Positions 47,001 through 59,655 of a stretch of 64,000 nt of DNA are shown here, piece after piece. Position 1 is the first letter of the stretch. The number at the start of each line of letters is the position of its first letter. The position numbers and the translations under genes were made by a program. Source of the DNA: Rhododendron vialii (Eukaryota; Streptophyta; Magnoliopsida; Ericales; Ericaceae); the NCBI RefSeq assembly GCF_030253575.1, contig NC_080560.1, positions 42,361,001 through 42,425,000 of the forward strand, given 5' to 3'. Under the pieces are notes generated by a model. It was not told the origin of the DNA. It saw nothing but the letters and a program-made list of their open reading frames with translations, and did not search any database.

Positions 47001-50000
47001 CTGGATCCGATTTAAAATTATTGAGATTCAAAGATTATTCCGAAATATTTTATTTTTCGACATGGTAATGTAAAATTATCATATCTTTTGACGTGCATAT
47101 AATTTTTGGGGCAAACTAATTTGATTATAAATTAGGACTGACAAGCTTCTAAACAGTTCAAACCACGTAAAAATCGGAGTTGGATTAAGTCCGTAACAAA
47201 AATGCAAAGTTTGGTCGATCTCCAAATTTGAAGTATGCGCCCAGGCGCATGGGATTGCGCCAGGCCAGGGGCGCATGGAATTGCGTCTGAGCGCAGTCAA
47301 GCTCACATTCGGTCAAATTTTACGGGTCCGTTCCGGTCACTTTCGAACTTCGATTTTTGCAAGGTTTGAACCTATAGAAAGCTTGTGGAGTCAACGTTCT
47401 AACCCAAATAGTTTGAATGAAAAATTATTTGAACACGAAAAAATATGACCAATTTACTCCCAGTGAGTTGAAAAATACCAAGAAGGACAAGTTTGGTCGA
47501 TATCTAAAATTGAAGGATGCGCCCGGGTGCATGGGATTGCGCCTGGGGCGCAGGGATTTGCGTCTTGGGCGCAATAAAGCTCAACATTTGGTCAAAGTTT
47601 ACGGGTTCGTCCCGGTCACGCCCGAACTCCGTTTTTTGCAAGGTTTGAACCGGAAGAAAGCTTGTGGAGTCAACTTTCCAACCAAAGTAGTTTGAATCTA
47701 AAATTATTTGAAGACGAAAAGATATGACCAATTTACTCCCACTGAATCGAAAAAAACCAGGAACGGCAAGCTTGGTCGATTTGTAAAATTGAAAGATGCG
47801 CCCGGGAGCATGGGATGGCGCCTGGGACGCATGGATTTGTGTCTGGGGCGCAATAAAGCTCAACATTTGGTAAAACTTTATGGGTTCGTTCTGGACACAC
47901 TCGAACTCTGATTTTTGCAAGGTTTTAACCGATAGAAAGCTTGTGGAGTCAACTTTCCAACCCAAGTAGTTTGAATCAAAAATTATTTACTCGCAGTGAG
48001 TGGAAAAAAAATCTTTTCGGTGAAATGGTCGCATTATTCTAATTTTAAATGGGATAAATACCTATTATAAATCGATAAAGAGAATTTTAAAAGTACTAAA
48101 GATAGTAGAATCTGATCTTGAAAATAATAATGCTTAGTTAAGTATGAAAAAGTGTGTTTTAACGTCAATGGCTTCGACGACCTTTGAGTGGGTCTACTTC
48201 AGACCAACTTTTCGAAAGCCAAATTCTAATACTTTCATTGTTCGATTCCACCTTGTTGTAGTACTTTGAATACCCTCTTTATCGATATGAAATAGGTCTG
48301 GATCCGATTTAAAATTATTGAGATTCAAAGATTATTCCGAAATATTTTATTTTTCGACATGGTAATTTAAAATTATCATATCTTTTGATGCGCATATAAT
48401 TTTTGGGGCAACTAATTTGATTATAAATTAGGACTGACAAGCTTCTAAACAGTTCAAACCACGTAAAAATCGGAGTTGGATTAAGTCCGTAAAGAAAAAT
48501 GCAAAGTTTGGTCGATCTCCAAATTTGAAGTATGCGCCCAGGCGCATGGGATTGCGCCAGGCCAAGGGCGCATGGAATTGCTTCTGACCGCAATCAAGCT
48601 CACCTTCGGTCAAATTTTACGGGTCCGTTCCGGTCACTTTCGAACTTCGATTTTTGCAAGGTTTGAACCTATAGAAAGCTTGTGGTGTCAACTTTCCAAC
48701 CCAAATAGTTTGAATGAAAAATTATTTGAACACGAAAAAATATGACCAATTTACTCCCAGTGAGTTGAAAAATACCAAGAACGACAAGTTTGGTCGATAT
48801 CTAAAATTGAAGGATGCGCCCGGGTGCATGGGATTGCGCCTGGGGCGCATTGATTTGCGTCTTGGGCGCAATAAAGCTCAACATTTGGTCAAAGTTTACG
48901 GGTTCGTCCCGGTCACGCCCGAACTCCGTTTTTTGCAAGGTTTGAACCGGAAGAAAGCTTGTGGAGTCAACTTTCCAACCAAAGTAGTTTGAATCTAAAA
49001 TTATTTGAAGACGAAAAGATATGACCAATTTACTCCCACTGAATCGAAAAAAACCAGGAACGGCAAGCTTGGTCGATTTGTAAAATTGAAAGATGCGCCC
49101 GGGAGCATGGGATGGCGCCTGGGACGCATGGATTTGTGTCTGGGGCGCAATAAAGCTCAACATTTGGTAAAACTTTATGGGTTCGTTCTGGACACACTCG
49201 AACTCTGATTTTTGCAAGGTTTTAACCGATAGAAAGCTTGTGGAGTTAACTTTCCAACCCAAGTAGTTTGAATCAAAAATTATTTACTCGCAGTGAGTGG
49301 AAAAAAAATCTTTTCGGTGAAATGGTCGCATTATTCTAATTTTAAATGGAATAAATACCTATTATAAATCGATAAAGAGAATTTTAAAAGTACTAAAAGA
49401 TAGTAGAATCTGATCTTGAAAATAATAAAGCTTAGTTAAGTATGAAAAAGTGTGTTTTAACGTCAATGGCTTCGACGACCTTTGAGTGGGTCTACTTCAG
49501 ACCAACTTTTCGAAAGCCAAATTCTAATACTTTCATTGTTCGATTCCACCATGTTGTAGTACTTTGAATACCCTCTTTATCGATATGAAATAGGTCTGGA
49601 TCCGATTTAAAATTATTGCGATTCAAAGATTATTCCGAAATATTTTATTTTTCGACATGGTAATGTAAAATTATCATATCTTTTGATGTGCATATAATTT
49701 TTGGGGCAAACTAATTTGATTATAAATTAGGACTGACAAGCTTCTAAACAGTTCAAACCACGTAAAAATCGGAGTTGGATTAAGTCCGTATCAAAAATGC
49801 AAAGTTTGGTCGATCTCCAAATTTGAAGTATGCGCCCAGGCGCATGGGATTGCGTCAGGCCAGGGGCGCATGGAATTGCGTCTGAGCGCAATCAAGCTCA
49901 CATTCGGTCAAATTTTACGGGTCCGTTCCGGTCACTTTCGAACTTCGATTTTTGCAAGGTTTGAACTTATAGAAAGCTTGTGGAGTCAACTTTCCAACCC

Positions 50001-50610
50001 AAATAGTTTGAATCAAAAATTATTTGAACATGAAAAAATATGACCAATTTACTCCCAGTGAGTTGAAAAATACCAAGAACGACAAGTTTGGTCGATTTCT
50101 AAAATTGAAGGATGCGCCCGGGTGCATGGGATTGCGCCTGGGACGCATGGATTTGCGTCTTGGGCGCAATAATGCTCAACATTTGGTCAAAGTTTACGTG
50201 GTTCGTCCCGGTCACGCCCGAACTCCGTTTTTTGCAAGGTTTGAACCGAAAGAAAGCTTGTGGAGTCAAATTTCCAACCAAAGTAGTTTGAATCTAAAAT
50301 TATTTGAATACGAAAAGATATGACCAATTTACTCCCACTGAATCGAAAAAAACCAACAACGGCAAGCTTGGTCGATTAGTAAAATTGAAAGATGCGCCCG
50401 GGAGCATGGGATTGCGCCTGGGGCGCATGGATTTGTGTCTGCGGCGCAATAAAGCTCAACATTTGGTCAAACTTTACAGGTTCGCTCTGGACATACCCGA
50501 ACTCTGATTTTTGCAAGGTTTTAACCGATAGAAAGCTTGTGGAGTCAACTTTCCAACCCAAGTAGTTTGAATCAAAAATTATTTGAACACGAAAAAATAT
50601 GACCAATTTA
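44090..50610. repeat. 1.3-kb higher-order repeat, five copies
   Basis: The order long-short1-short2 (739 + 280 + 280 bp) repeats with starts near 44095, 45392, 46689, 47988 and 49286, so the spacing is 1297-1299 bp. Copies differ at few positions, far fewer than edge units, which shows recent homogenisation. Confidence 0.9.
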
Positions 50611-50999
50611 CTCACAGTGAGTCGAAAAAAAATCTTTTCGGTAACGTGGTCGCATTATTTTAATTTTAAATGGGATAAATACCTATTTTATATCGATAAA
50701 GAGAACTATCAAAATACTAAAAGATAGTAGAATCTGATCTTGAAAATAACAAAGTTTAGTTAAATATGAAAAAGTGTTTTTTAACGACAATGGCTTCGAT
50801 GATCTTTGAGTGGGTCTACTTTAGACCAACTTTTCGTAAGCCAAATTTTAATATTTTCATTGTTCGATTCCACCATCTTGTAGTACTTTGAATACCCTCT
50901 TTATTGATATGAAATAGGTCTTGATCCGATTTAAAATTATTGAGATTCAAAGATTTTTCCGAAATATTTTATTTTTCGACATAGAAATGTAAAATTATC

Positions 51000-53900
51000 T
51001 TATCTTTTGATGTGCATATAATTTTTGGGGCAAACTAATTTGATTATAAATTAGGACTGACAAGCTTCTAAAGAGTTCAAACCACCTAAAAATTGGAGTT
51101 GGATTATGTCCGAAACAAAAATGCATGGGATTGCGCCAGGGGCGCATGGAATTGCGTCTTGGTGCAATCAAGCTCAACGTTTGGTTAAATTTTACCGGTT
51201 CGTTCTGGTCACTCCTGAACTCCGATTTTTGCAAGGTTTTAACCGATAGAAAGCTTGTGGAGTCAACTTTCCAACCCAAGTAGTTTGAATCTAAAATTTT
51301 TTGAATACGAAAAAATATTACCAATTTACTCCCACTAAGTAAAAAAAAAATCATTTCGGTAAAATGGTCGCATTGTTCTCATTTTAAATGGGATAAATAT
51401 CTATTATATATCGACAAAGAGGATTTTCAAAAGTACTAAAAGATAGTGGAATCTGATCATTAAAATAAAATAGTTTAGTAATATATTACAATATTTTGTT
51501 TTACCATTAATGGGTTCGGCGATCTTTGAGTTGGTCTACTTCCAACCAACTTTTCATTAGCCAAATTCTATAATTTTCATGGTTCAATTCCACCATCTTG
51601 TAGTACTTTTATCACCCTCTTTATTGATATGAAATACGTCTGGATCCGATTTAAAATGATTGTCATTCGAGGATTTTACCGAAATATTTTATTTTACGAA
51701 ATAGTGAAAGTAAAATTATCATATCTTTTGATGTGTAAGTACTTTTTGGGCCAAACTAATTTGGGTAGAAATTAGGCTTGACAAGCTTCTAAACAGTTCC
51801 AACCAAGTTAAAATCGGAGTTCGATAGAGTCCGTAAAAAGAACACAAAGTTTGGTCGATTTCCAAATTTGAAGGATACGCCCGGGCACATGGGTTTGCGC
51901 CTGGGGTGCATGCATTTGCGTCAGGGGCGTAATAAAGCTCAACATTTGGTGAAATTTTACGGGTTTGTCCCGGACACATCCGAACTCCGCTTTTTGCAAG
52001 GTTTGAACCGTTGGAATGCTTGTGGAGTCAACTTTCCAACCCAAGTAGTTTGAATCAAAAATTATTTGAACACGAAAAAATATGACCAATTTACTCCCAA
52101 TGAGTCGAAAAAAAATCATTTCGGTAAAATGCTCGCATTATTCTAATTTTAAATGGGATAAATATCTATTATAAATCGATAAAGTGAATTTTCAAAGTAC
52201 TAAAAGATAGTAGAATCTGATCTTGAAAATAATAAAGTTTAGTTAAGTATGGAAAAGTGTGTTTTAACGTCAATGGCTTCGACGATCTTTGAGTGGGTCT
52301 ACTTCAGACCAACTTTTCGTAAGCCAAATTCTAATACTTTCATTGTTCGATTCCACCATCTTGTAGTACTTTGAATACCATCTTTATCGATATGAAATAG
52401 GCTTGGATCCGATTTAAAATTATTGAGATTCAAAGATTTTTCCGAAATATTTTATTTTTCGACATAGTAATGTAAAATTATCATATCTTTTAATGTGCAT
52501 ATAATTTTCGGGGCAAACTAATTTGATTACAAATTAGGATTGACAAGCTTCTAAACAGTTCAAACCACGTAAAAATCAGAGTTGGATTATGTCCGTAACA
52601 AAAATGCAAAGGTTGGTCGATCTCCAAATTTAAAGAATGCGCCCAGGCGCATGGGATTGCACCAGGGGCGCATGAAATTGCGTCTGGGCGCAATCAAGCT
52701 CACATTTGCTCAAATTTTACGGGTTCGTTCCGGTCACTTCCGAACTTTGATTTTTACAAGGTTTGAACCTATAGAAAGCTTGTGGAGTCAACTTTCCAAC
52801 CCAAGTAGTTTGAATCAAAAATTATTTGAACACGAAAAAAATATGACAAATTTACTCGCAGTGAGTCGAAAAAAAATCATTTCGGTTAAATGCTCGAATT
52901 ATTCTAATTTTAAATGGGATAAATACCTATTATAAATCGATAAAGAGAATTTTTCAAAGTACTGAAAGATAGTAGAATCAGATCTTGAAAATAATAAAGT
53001 TTAGTTAAGTATGAAAAAGTGTATTTTATTGTCAATGGCTTCGACGATCTTTGAGTGAGTCTACTTCAGACCAACTTTTTGTAAGCCAAATTCTAATACT
53101 TTCATTGTTCGATTCCACCATCTTGTAGTACTTTGAATACCCTCTTTATCGATATGAAATAGGTCTGGATCCGATTTAAAATTATTGAGATTCAAAGATT
53201 TTTCCGAAATATTTTATTTTTCGACATAGTAATGTAAAATTATCATATATTTTGATGTGCATATAATTTTTGGGGCAAACTAATTTGATTATAAATTAGG
53301 AATGACAAGCTTCTAAACAGTTCAAACCACGTAAAAATCGGAGTTGGATTATGTCCATAACAAAAATGCAAAGTTTGGTCGATCTCCAAATTTGAAGGAT
53401 GCGCCCAGGCGCATGGGATTGCGCATGGGGCGCATGGAATTGCATCTGGGCGCAATCAAGCTCACATTTGGTCTAATTTTACGGATTCATTCTGGTCACT
53501 CCCGAACTTCGATTTTTGCAAGGTTTGAACCTTTAGAAAGCTTGTGGAGTCAACTTTCCAACCCAAGTAGTTTGAATCAAAAATTATTTGAACACGAAAA
53601 AATATGACCAATTTACTCCCAGTGAGTTGAAAAATACCAAGAACGGGAAGGTTAGTCGATTTCTAAAATTGAAGGATGCACCCGGGTGCATGGGATTGCG
53701 CCTGGGGCGCATGGATTTGCGTCTTGGGCGCAATAAAGCTCAACATTTGGTCAAAGTTTACGGGTTCGTCCCGGTCAGGCCCGAACTCCGTTTTTTGCAA
53801 GGTTTGAACCGAAAGAAAGCTTGTGGAGTCAACTTTCCACCAAAGTAGTTTGAATCTAAAATTATTTGAATACGAAAAAATATGACCAATTTACTCCCAC

Positions 53901-55620
53901 TGAGTCGAAAAAAACCAAGAACGGCAAGCTTGGTCGATTTGTAAAATTGAAAGATGCGCCCGGGAGCGTGGGATTGCGCCCCATGGATTTGTGTCTGGGG
54001 CACAATAAAGCTCAACATTTGGTCAAATTTTACAGGTTCGTTCCGGACACATCCGAACTCCGATTTTTGCAAGGTTTTAACCGATAGAAAGGTTGTGGAG
54101 TCAACTTTCCAACCCAAGTAGATTGAATCCAAAATTATTTGAACACGAAAAAATATGACCAATTTACTCGCAGTGAGTCGAAAAAAAATCTTTTCGGTAA
54201 AATGCTCGCATTATTCTAATTTTAAATGGGATAAATACCTATTATAAATCGATAAAGAGAATTTTCAAAGTACTAAAAGATAGATGAATCTGATCTCTAA
54301 AATAATAAAGTTTAGTTAAGTATGGAAAAGTGTGTTTTAAAATCAATGGCTTCGACGATCTTTGAGTGGGTCTACTTTAGACCAACTTTTCGTAAGCCAA
54401 ATTCTAATACTTTCATTGTTCGATTCCATAATCTTGTAGTACTTTGAATACCCTCTTTATCGATATGAAATAGGTCTGGATCCGATTTAAAATTATTGAG
54501 ATTCAAAGATTATTCCGAAATATTTTATTTTTCGACATGTTAATGTAAAATTATCATATCTTTTGATGTGCATATAATTTTTGGGACAAACTAATTTGAT
54601 TATAAATTTGGACTGACAAGCTTCTAAACAGTTCAAACCACCTAAAAATTGGAGTTGGATTATGTCCAAAACAAAAATGCATGGGATTGCGCCAGGGGCG
54701 CATGGAATTTCGTCTTGGTGCAATCAAGCTCAACATTTGGTCAAATTTTACGGGTTCGTTCTGGTCACTCCTGAACTCCGATTTTTGCGAGGTTTTAACC
54801 GATAGAAAGCTTGTGGAGTCAACTTTCCAACCCAAGTAGTTTGAATCTAAAATTTTTTGAATACGAAAAAATATGACCAATTTACTCCCACTGAGTAAAA
54901 AAAAAATCATTTCGGTAAAATGGCCGCATTGTTCTCATTTTAAATGGGATAAATATCCATTATATATCGACAAAGAGGATTTTCAAAAGTACTAAAAGAT
55001 AGTGGAATCTGATCATTAAAATAAAATAGTTTAGTAATGTATTACAATATTTTGTTTTACCATTAATGGGTTCGGTGATCTTTGAGTTGGTCTAATTCCA
55101 ACCAACTTTTCATTAGCCAAATTCTATAATTTTCATGGTTCAATTCCACCATATTGTAGTACTTTTATTACCCTCTTTATCGATATGAAATAGGTCTGGA
55201 TCCGATTTAAATTTGTTGTGATTCGAGGATTTTCCCGAAATATTTTATTTTTCGAAATAGTGAAGGTAAAATTATCATATCTCTTGATGTGTAAGTACTT
55301 TTTGGGCTAAACTAATTTGGATAGAAATTAGGCTTGACAAGCTTTTAAACAGTTCCAACCAAGTTAAAATCGGAGTTCGATAGAGTCCGTAAAAAGAGCG
55401 CAAAGTTTGGTCGATTTCCAAATTTGAAGAATGCGCCCGGGCACATGGGTTTGCGCCTGGGGTGCATGCATTTGCGTCAGGGGCGCAATAAAGCTCAACA
55501 TTTGGTCAAACTTTACGGGTTCCTTCCGGACACACCCGAACTCCGCTTTTTGAAAGGTTTGAACCGTTGGAAAGCTTGTGGAGTCAACTTTCCTACCCAA
55601 GTAGTTTGAATCTCAAATTA
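51000..55620. repeat. Second higher-order pattern, ~3.55 kb
   Basis: A long unit with a shortened GC box (AACAAAAATGCATGGGATTG, ~51118) followed by a type reading GGGGTGCATGCATTTGCGTC (~51905) recurs at ~54674 and ~55458. Between them lie two long units and one short1-short2 pair. The order suggests a duplicated multi-unit block. Confidence 0.7.
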
Positions 55621-56584
55621 GTTGAACACAAAAAATATGACCAATTTACTCCCTGTGGGTCAAAAAAAATCATTTCGGTAAAATGCTAGCATCATTCTCA
55701 TTTAAAATGGGATAAATACCTATAATATATCGATAAAGAGGATTTTCAAAGTACTAAAAGATAGTGGAATTTGATCATGAAAATAAAAATTAAAGTTTAG
55801 TAATGTATGACAAAATTGTGTTTTAACATTAATGGTTTCGACGATCTTTGAGTTGGTCTACTTCCGACCAACTTTTCCTAATCCAAATTCTATTATTTTC
55901 ATGGTTCAATTCTACCACCATCTTGTAGTAGTTTGAATACCCTCTTTTATCGATAGGAAATAGGTCTGAATCTATTTTAAAATTATTGTGGTTCAAGAAT
56001 TTCCCTTAATATTTTATTGTTTGACCTATTGTGGGTAAAATCGTCATTTCTTTTGATGTGTAAATAATTTTTGGACCAAAATAATTTGGTTAGAAATTAG
56101 ACTTGACGATCTTTTCAACGGTTCAAACTACTTAAAAATCAGAGTTCGGTAGTGTCAGTAATAAGACCGCAAAATTTGGTCGGTTTTCAAATTTTAAGTA
56201 TGCAACTAGAGCGCATTGAAGTGTGTTTGGGGCTCGTGGAATTGCGTTTGGGGCGCAATAAAGCTCCACAATCGGTCAAACTTTGCAATTTTGTTCCAGA
56301 CATTTTTGAACTCCGATTTTTGCAAGGTTCTAACTGATAGAAAGCTTGTGATGTCTACTTTCCAATCCAAGTAATTTGAATCTCAAATTATTTAAACATC
56401 AAAAGATATAACCAATTTACTCCTGGTGAATTGAAAAATAAATCATTTCGGTAAACGCTCTTATCTCCCTTGTTTTAAATGGGAGATAAATGCATATTGT
56501 ATATGCTTATAGTCAAAAAATAAGATTATGCTTTTGTCAAGCCAATAATTACGCTTTTTGGCCCCATGGTCTCTTTCTCTCTCT

Positions 56585-57045
56585 CTTTTTTTGAGAAAAG
56601 CGAGAAGATTTTATTCATCTGGTTGGCTAACGCCTATACATCAGAAAGTTGGTAATCCCATGGGGGACAAATGAACGTCCAGAAATCAGACAAACCATTA
56701 AAAAGAGCTTTTTGAGCACAGTTGTGTGCAGCCTAATTACATTCACGTTTGATATAAAACTAAATCCACAGTAATCAAAATGATTCTTCAAAACAAGACA
56801 GTCATGTATGAGCACTACGACGTCAGTGGGTGGATCATGTACCTCCGTGCATTTCCTCACAATTGCTTCTGCATCCGATTCTGTACACCCTGGGTAAGTT
56901 TCAAGGAGATCCCCAGCTTCAACCCATCACGAATGGCAAGAGCTTCTGCAATTCTTGACAACTTGATTCCAGGATGCAATGTTGACAAAATGCCAAGAAC
57001 TTTTCCATCAGCCCCACGAGCATATCCAATACAACCGCGATTTGC
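56585..57045 (-). mobile_element. LINE 3' fragment with RNase H remnant
   Basis: The minus strand reads GYARGADGKVLGILSTLHPG and RIAEALAIRDGLKLGISLKL, then in another frame ESDAEAIVRKCTEVHDPP and SNVNVIRLHTTVLKKLF. These are the successive parts of the plant LINE RNase H domain (RVT_3), with the active-site Glu and Asp in AEAL and ESDAEA. The frame change shows it is dead. The 3' end ATAAAATCTTCTCGC and a short A-run lie at 56590-56620, next to the satellite border. Confidence 0.75.
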
Positions 57046-58093
57046 TCAGTTAATTACTAATGTCTGATCGATTTAATTTTTTCTCAGGACTATTCCACAC
57101 ATCGAGGTCTATAAAATGGAAGGTTTGAATTTTTTTGCCAATGGACGAAGCCCAAATAGAGAAACACATCAGCTTGTTGTGCCTTTGGGTCTGTCAGGGA
57201 AAAACCCTTTAACTGCATGATTTGTAGCCTTTGCCAAAATTTAATTCCCCACAGGGTTGTTTTTTTTCTAGCCTAACTGAATTCTGTTCTTGGAGGCTAT
57301 ACAATAAACCCCAGTTGCCCCTGTACAATAGTCCCATCTGGTAGTTTTAATTTTTTGTTTTTGGTACCTCTTTCTTTACCCTCCATCTTCATTTAAATGC
57401 TGCTTTTGAAATTGTGAACCATGGAGAGTTTAACCCTTCAACTTATGAGAAAACTTTCATGGCCATACTTTACAGCATTGGCAGTGAAGAATGAGAAGTG
57501 CTCTGTAATCTGTATCTCCTCTAGATAAACTTACAATTCATGTATTTTTGGCATCCTTGTCATGGCTACACAAATAGTCGAGAACAGTTCTAGATCTGGT
57601 CCAAGGCGAACTACTCTGGTTAAACACGAAGCCGAGCTGAACGCAAGACTAGACACGACTTGCTTGGGGAATCTACAGCACAAAATAAAAATGTTGGCAA
57701 TATGGCCATCTACATCAATTGCTATCTGATTTGCTAATGACATGATTATTGATTGCTCAATACAGATATGCAGATACGGTCCTAATTAACAGATATGCTT
57801 GATACATCAATAATTGATCTCGAAGTTCATCTTTTCAAAGCAGTATTTGACAGAAGATTAGTATGATCTCGAAGTTCTTATATGTTTAAAATACCTTTAA
57901 TTCATATGTCCCGAAATACAATCCTGGATGAAAGACAACATTATAGTGTCCTTCTTATTGACTGAAAGTGGCAAACAACACACAACCGAAAACACTTCCT
58001 CTCAAGAAAAGGGAAAAAAAATAGAGTAAAGGCACACCCATAGTAATATGTATCTCAAGCTCTCAACTTGGAATCCGAGAACTAAGCATTAGT

Positions 58094-58741
58094 TTAGCAA
58101 TCAGGATTTGCCAAGAGGTAGGCCTCCACAGCCTTGAAGATGCTTGAAGCCTTCTCTTTGCCAGACTTGATTTCCTCATCTGTGACCTTGTTATCACCTT
58201 TGGGGCAGTAGATGCTCCTGTTCTTGCAGATGGATCCTCCATCGGGAGAGGGTACGATCTTGATGTGGTAAGAAATTGACTCGAAACCGTCCAAGGCATC
58301 ACCTTCGATGATGCTGTAACTGTATGTGAAGTTCTCTTTGTCGACGGCATCAACCTTGTGTTTCACACACTTGTGTTTGCTACCTGCATATTGGAGATTT
58401 AAAACGCAGCTTCGTTAATACAATATCGAACGTTCCAAATTGGAGCTTCCTGATTACTTGCATCTTAGTAAATTCAAAAGATCATAGATGCCTGAAAATA
58501 TAACATAAAGAAGCAACAAAATTTGGTCATGAGAAAGAACAGAGTGAGTAAACAAACCTTCGCCGAAAGTGGTGAGCTTGATGGTTCCAGCTCCGCCATC
58601 TCCTTGGAGGGTTTCCACACTCTTGATCGCCTGTGGGAGGACCTTGGGGATGAGGGTGTCACCGTTAAGGACAAAGGCCTTGAACATCTTGGCGGGTGGG
58701 ATTGAGGAAGTGACCTCCATATCGTAAGTGATGGGAGCCAT
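58094..58741 (-). CDS. PR-10/Bet v 1 family protein, gene E (Act d 8-like)
   Basis: Exon 1 (58741-58558) and exon 2 (58383-58094) give 157 aa with a GT-AG intron at the family position. Exon 1 matches gene C ([21 protein letters not shown]) except for Asn at residue 26 where C and D have Asp (FVLNGD). The intron and the promoter also follow C. Exon 2 follows gene D instead: [32 protein letters not shown] and LLANPDC. The switch lies at the intron-exon 2 border, and the bases after the conversion tract (stop codon context) are C-like again. Function as for genes C and D. The TATA box is 110 bp upstream. No defects seen. Confidence 0.9.
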
Positions 58742-58850
58742 GATGATGATCTTTAAGAACTTAGGAGGCAGAAAATGAAGAAGAAGAAGAAGGATTAGTT
58801 TGTAGGTGGAGAAGAGCTTGGGGTGATGGAAATGGGAGAACAAGAGGAGG

Positions 58851-58858
58851 TATTTATA
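58851..58858 (-). promoter_or_regulatory. TATA box of PR-10 gene E
   Basis: TATAAATA on the minus strand, 110 bp before the ATG. Confidence 0.75.
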
Positions 58859-59502
58859 GGGTTAATTAGCTCCCTTTGGTGGCTCTGTAGACTATTCAAA
58901 GAAAGAAATACCAAGAATATTAAAGAAAATTCGTACAGAGAGATTATTTGAATTCAAAACATCAAAGGGTAGTCAGAGTGGCTGTTAAGAAAAGACTCGA
59001 ACAAAAATAAGCTACTAGAATAAAGTTTTCTGACCCGATAGGAAAAATAGTACTATAATAGAGAAACTTATTCACGTCTGCTGTCGCTTGAGTAATCGTA
59101 AGAAGCATGAATTCGCGTTGAAGGGCTGGAGTTATTTTTTTCTTTTCGTGCTGCGCGAATGCAACCTCTAGCAGCAGGCACCTTTGATAGAGATAAAACG
59201 AGAACCCAACCTTTCGGCTTCAACTTGCTTGAGTAAAAGGCATGAAATCGTGGAAACACCTTATGATTAGGACATATTTCTTGCATCTCCGGGGACCAGC
59301 CGTGAACAAGTTTATACAGCAGCAACCAATCGCGACCATTTCCGGATTTTAGTGAAACCTTTCCAGAAAAGAGTTGAACTTTTCACCGGAAAAGTTTAAT
59401 TAACATCCGAACCATCCAAAACACTTTTGGACGGTTGCGATTGACTCCGCAAACAACTTATTCACGGCTCCCCGTTAAAAAGATTTTTTCAATTTAAAAA
59501 CC

Positions 59503-59655
59503 CCTCGACATCACCTGTGGTATGATATTTGCTCGTGTTCTTGCAACTGGATCCCCCATTGGGATTTGGGAGAAGCAGAGATATATTGATTTCGTAAGAG
59601 TCTTGTTAAGAGATCGATTCCCTACACCCATAATTTAAAGCATCTCCTTCAAAAT
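59503..59655 (-). pseudogene. PR-10 exon 2 relic in unit E
   Basis: Duplicate of the relic at 28909-29060: the minus strand again encodes NGGSSCKNTSKYH, but the continuation is changed at the following Thr-Lys. It shows that the relic existed before units C and E separated. Confidence 0.7.

Larger units (their letters stand above)
38521..56510. repeat. Satellite array, ~18 kb
   Basis: About 18 long units (~740 bp) and 12 short units (~280 bp) in head-to-tail order. A unit has an AT-rich part (AAAATATGACCAATTTACTC, TACCCTCTTTATCGATATG, TTGACAAGCTTCTAAACAG) and a GC-rich box (GCGCCCGGGCGCATGGGATT, GCAATAAAGCTCAACATTTG). GC boxes lie near 38920, 39640, 41690, 42430, 43185, 43900, 44638, 45937, 47235, 48532, 49829, 51130, 51880, 52637, 53400, 54680, 55430 and 56196, with short units between some. 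Short units are internal-deletion derivatives missing ~460 bp. Edge units are most diverged. Frames of 60-153 aa recur only because the repeat recurs. Confidence 0.92.

Noticed and set aside
43683-50507. Recurrent open frames of 67-153 codons in the satellite, conserved between units
   Set aside because: They recur because the DNA unit recurs, occur on both strands over the same bases, lack known domains and are absent from diverged edge units.
38521-56510. CRISPR-like regular repetition
   Set aside because: Units of 280-740 bp in plant nuclear DNA with no short direct repeats and spacers; this is a satellite.
58063-58353. Frame reading [19 protein letters not shown] opposite to known products
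   Set aside because: It is another frame of PR-10 exon 2; the same shadow exists at 34368-34661.
58454-58843. Longer N-terminus of PR-10 genes D and E starting MFSHF
   Set aside because: PR-10 proteins start at the conserved MGxxTY/MAPITYD; the extra residues are translated 5'UTR close to the TATA box.
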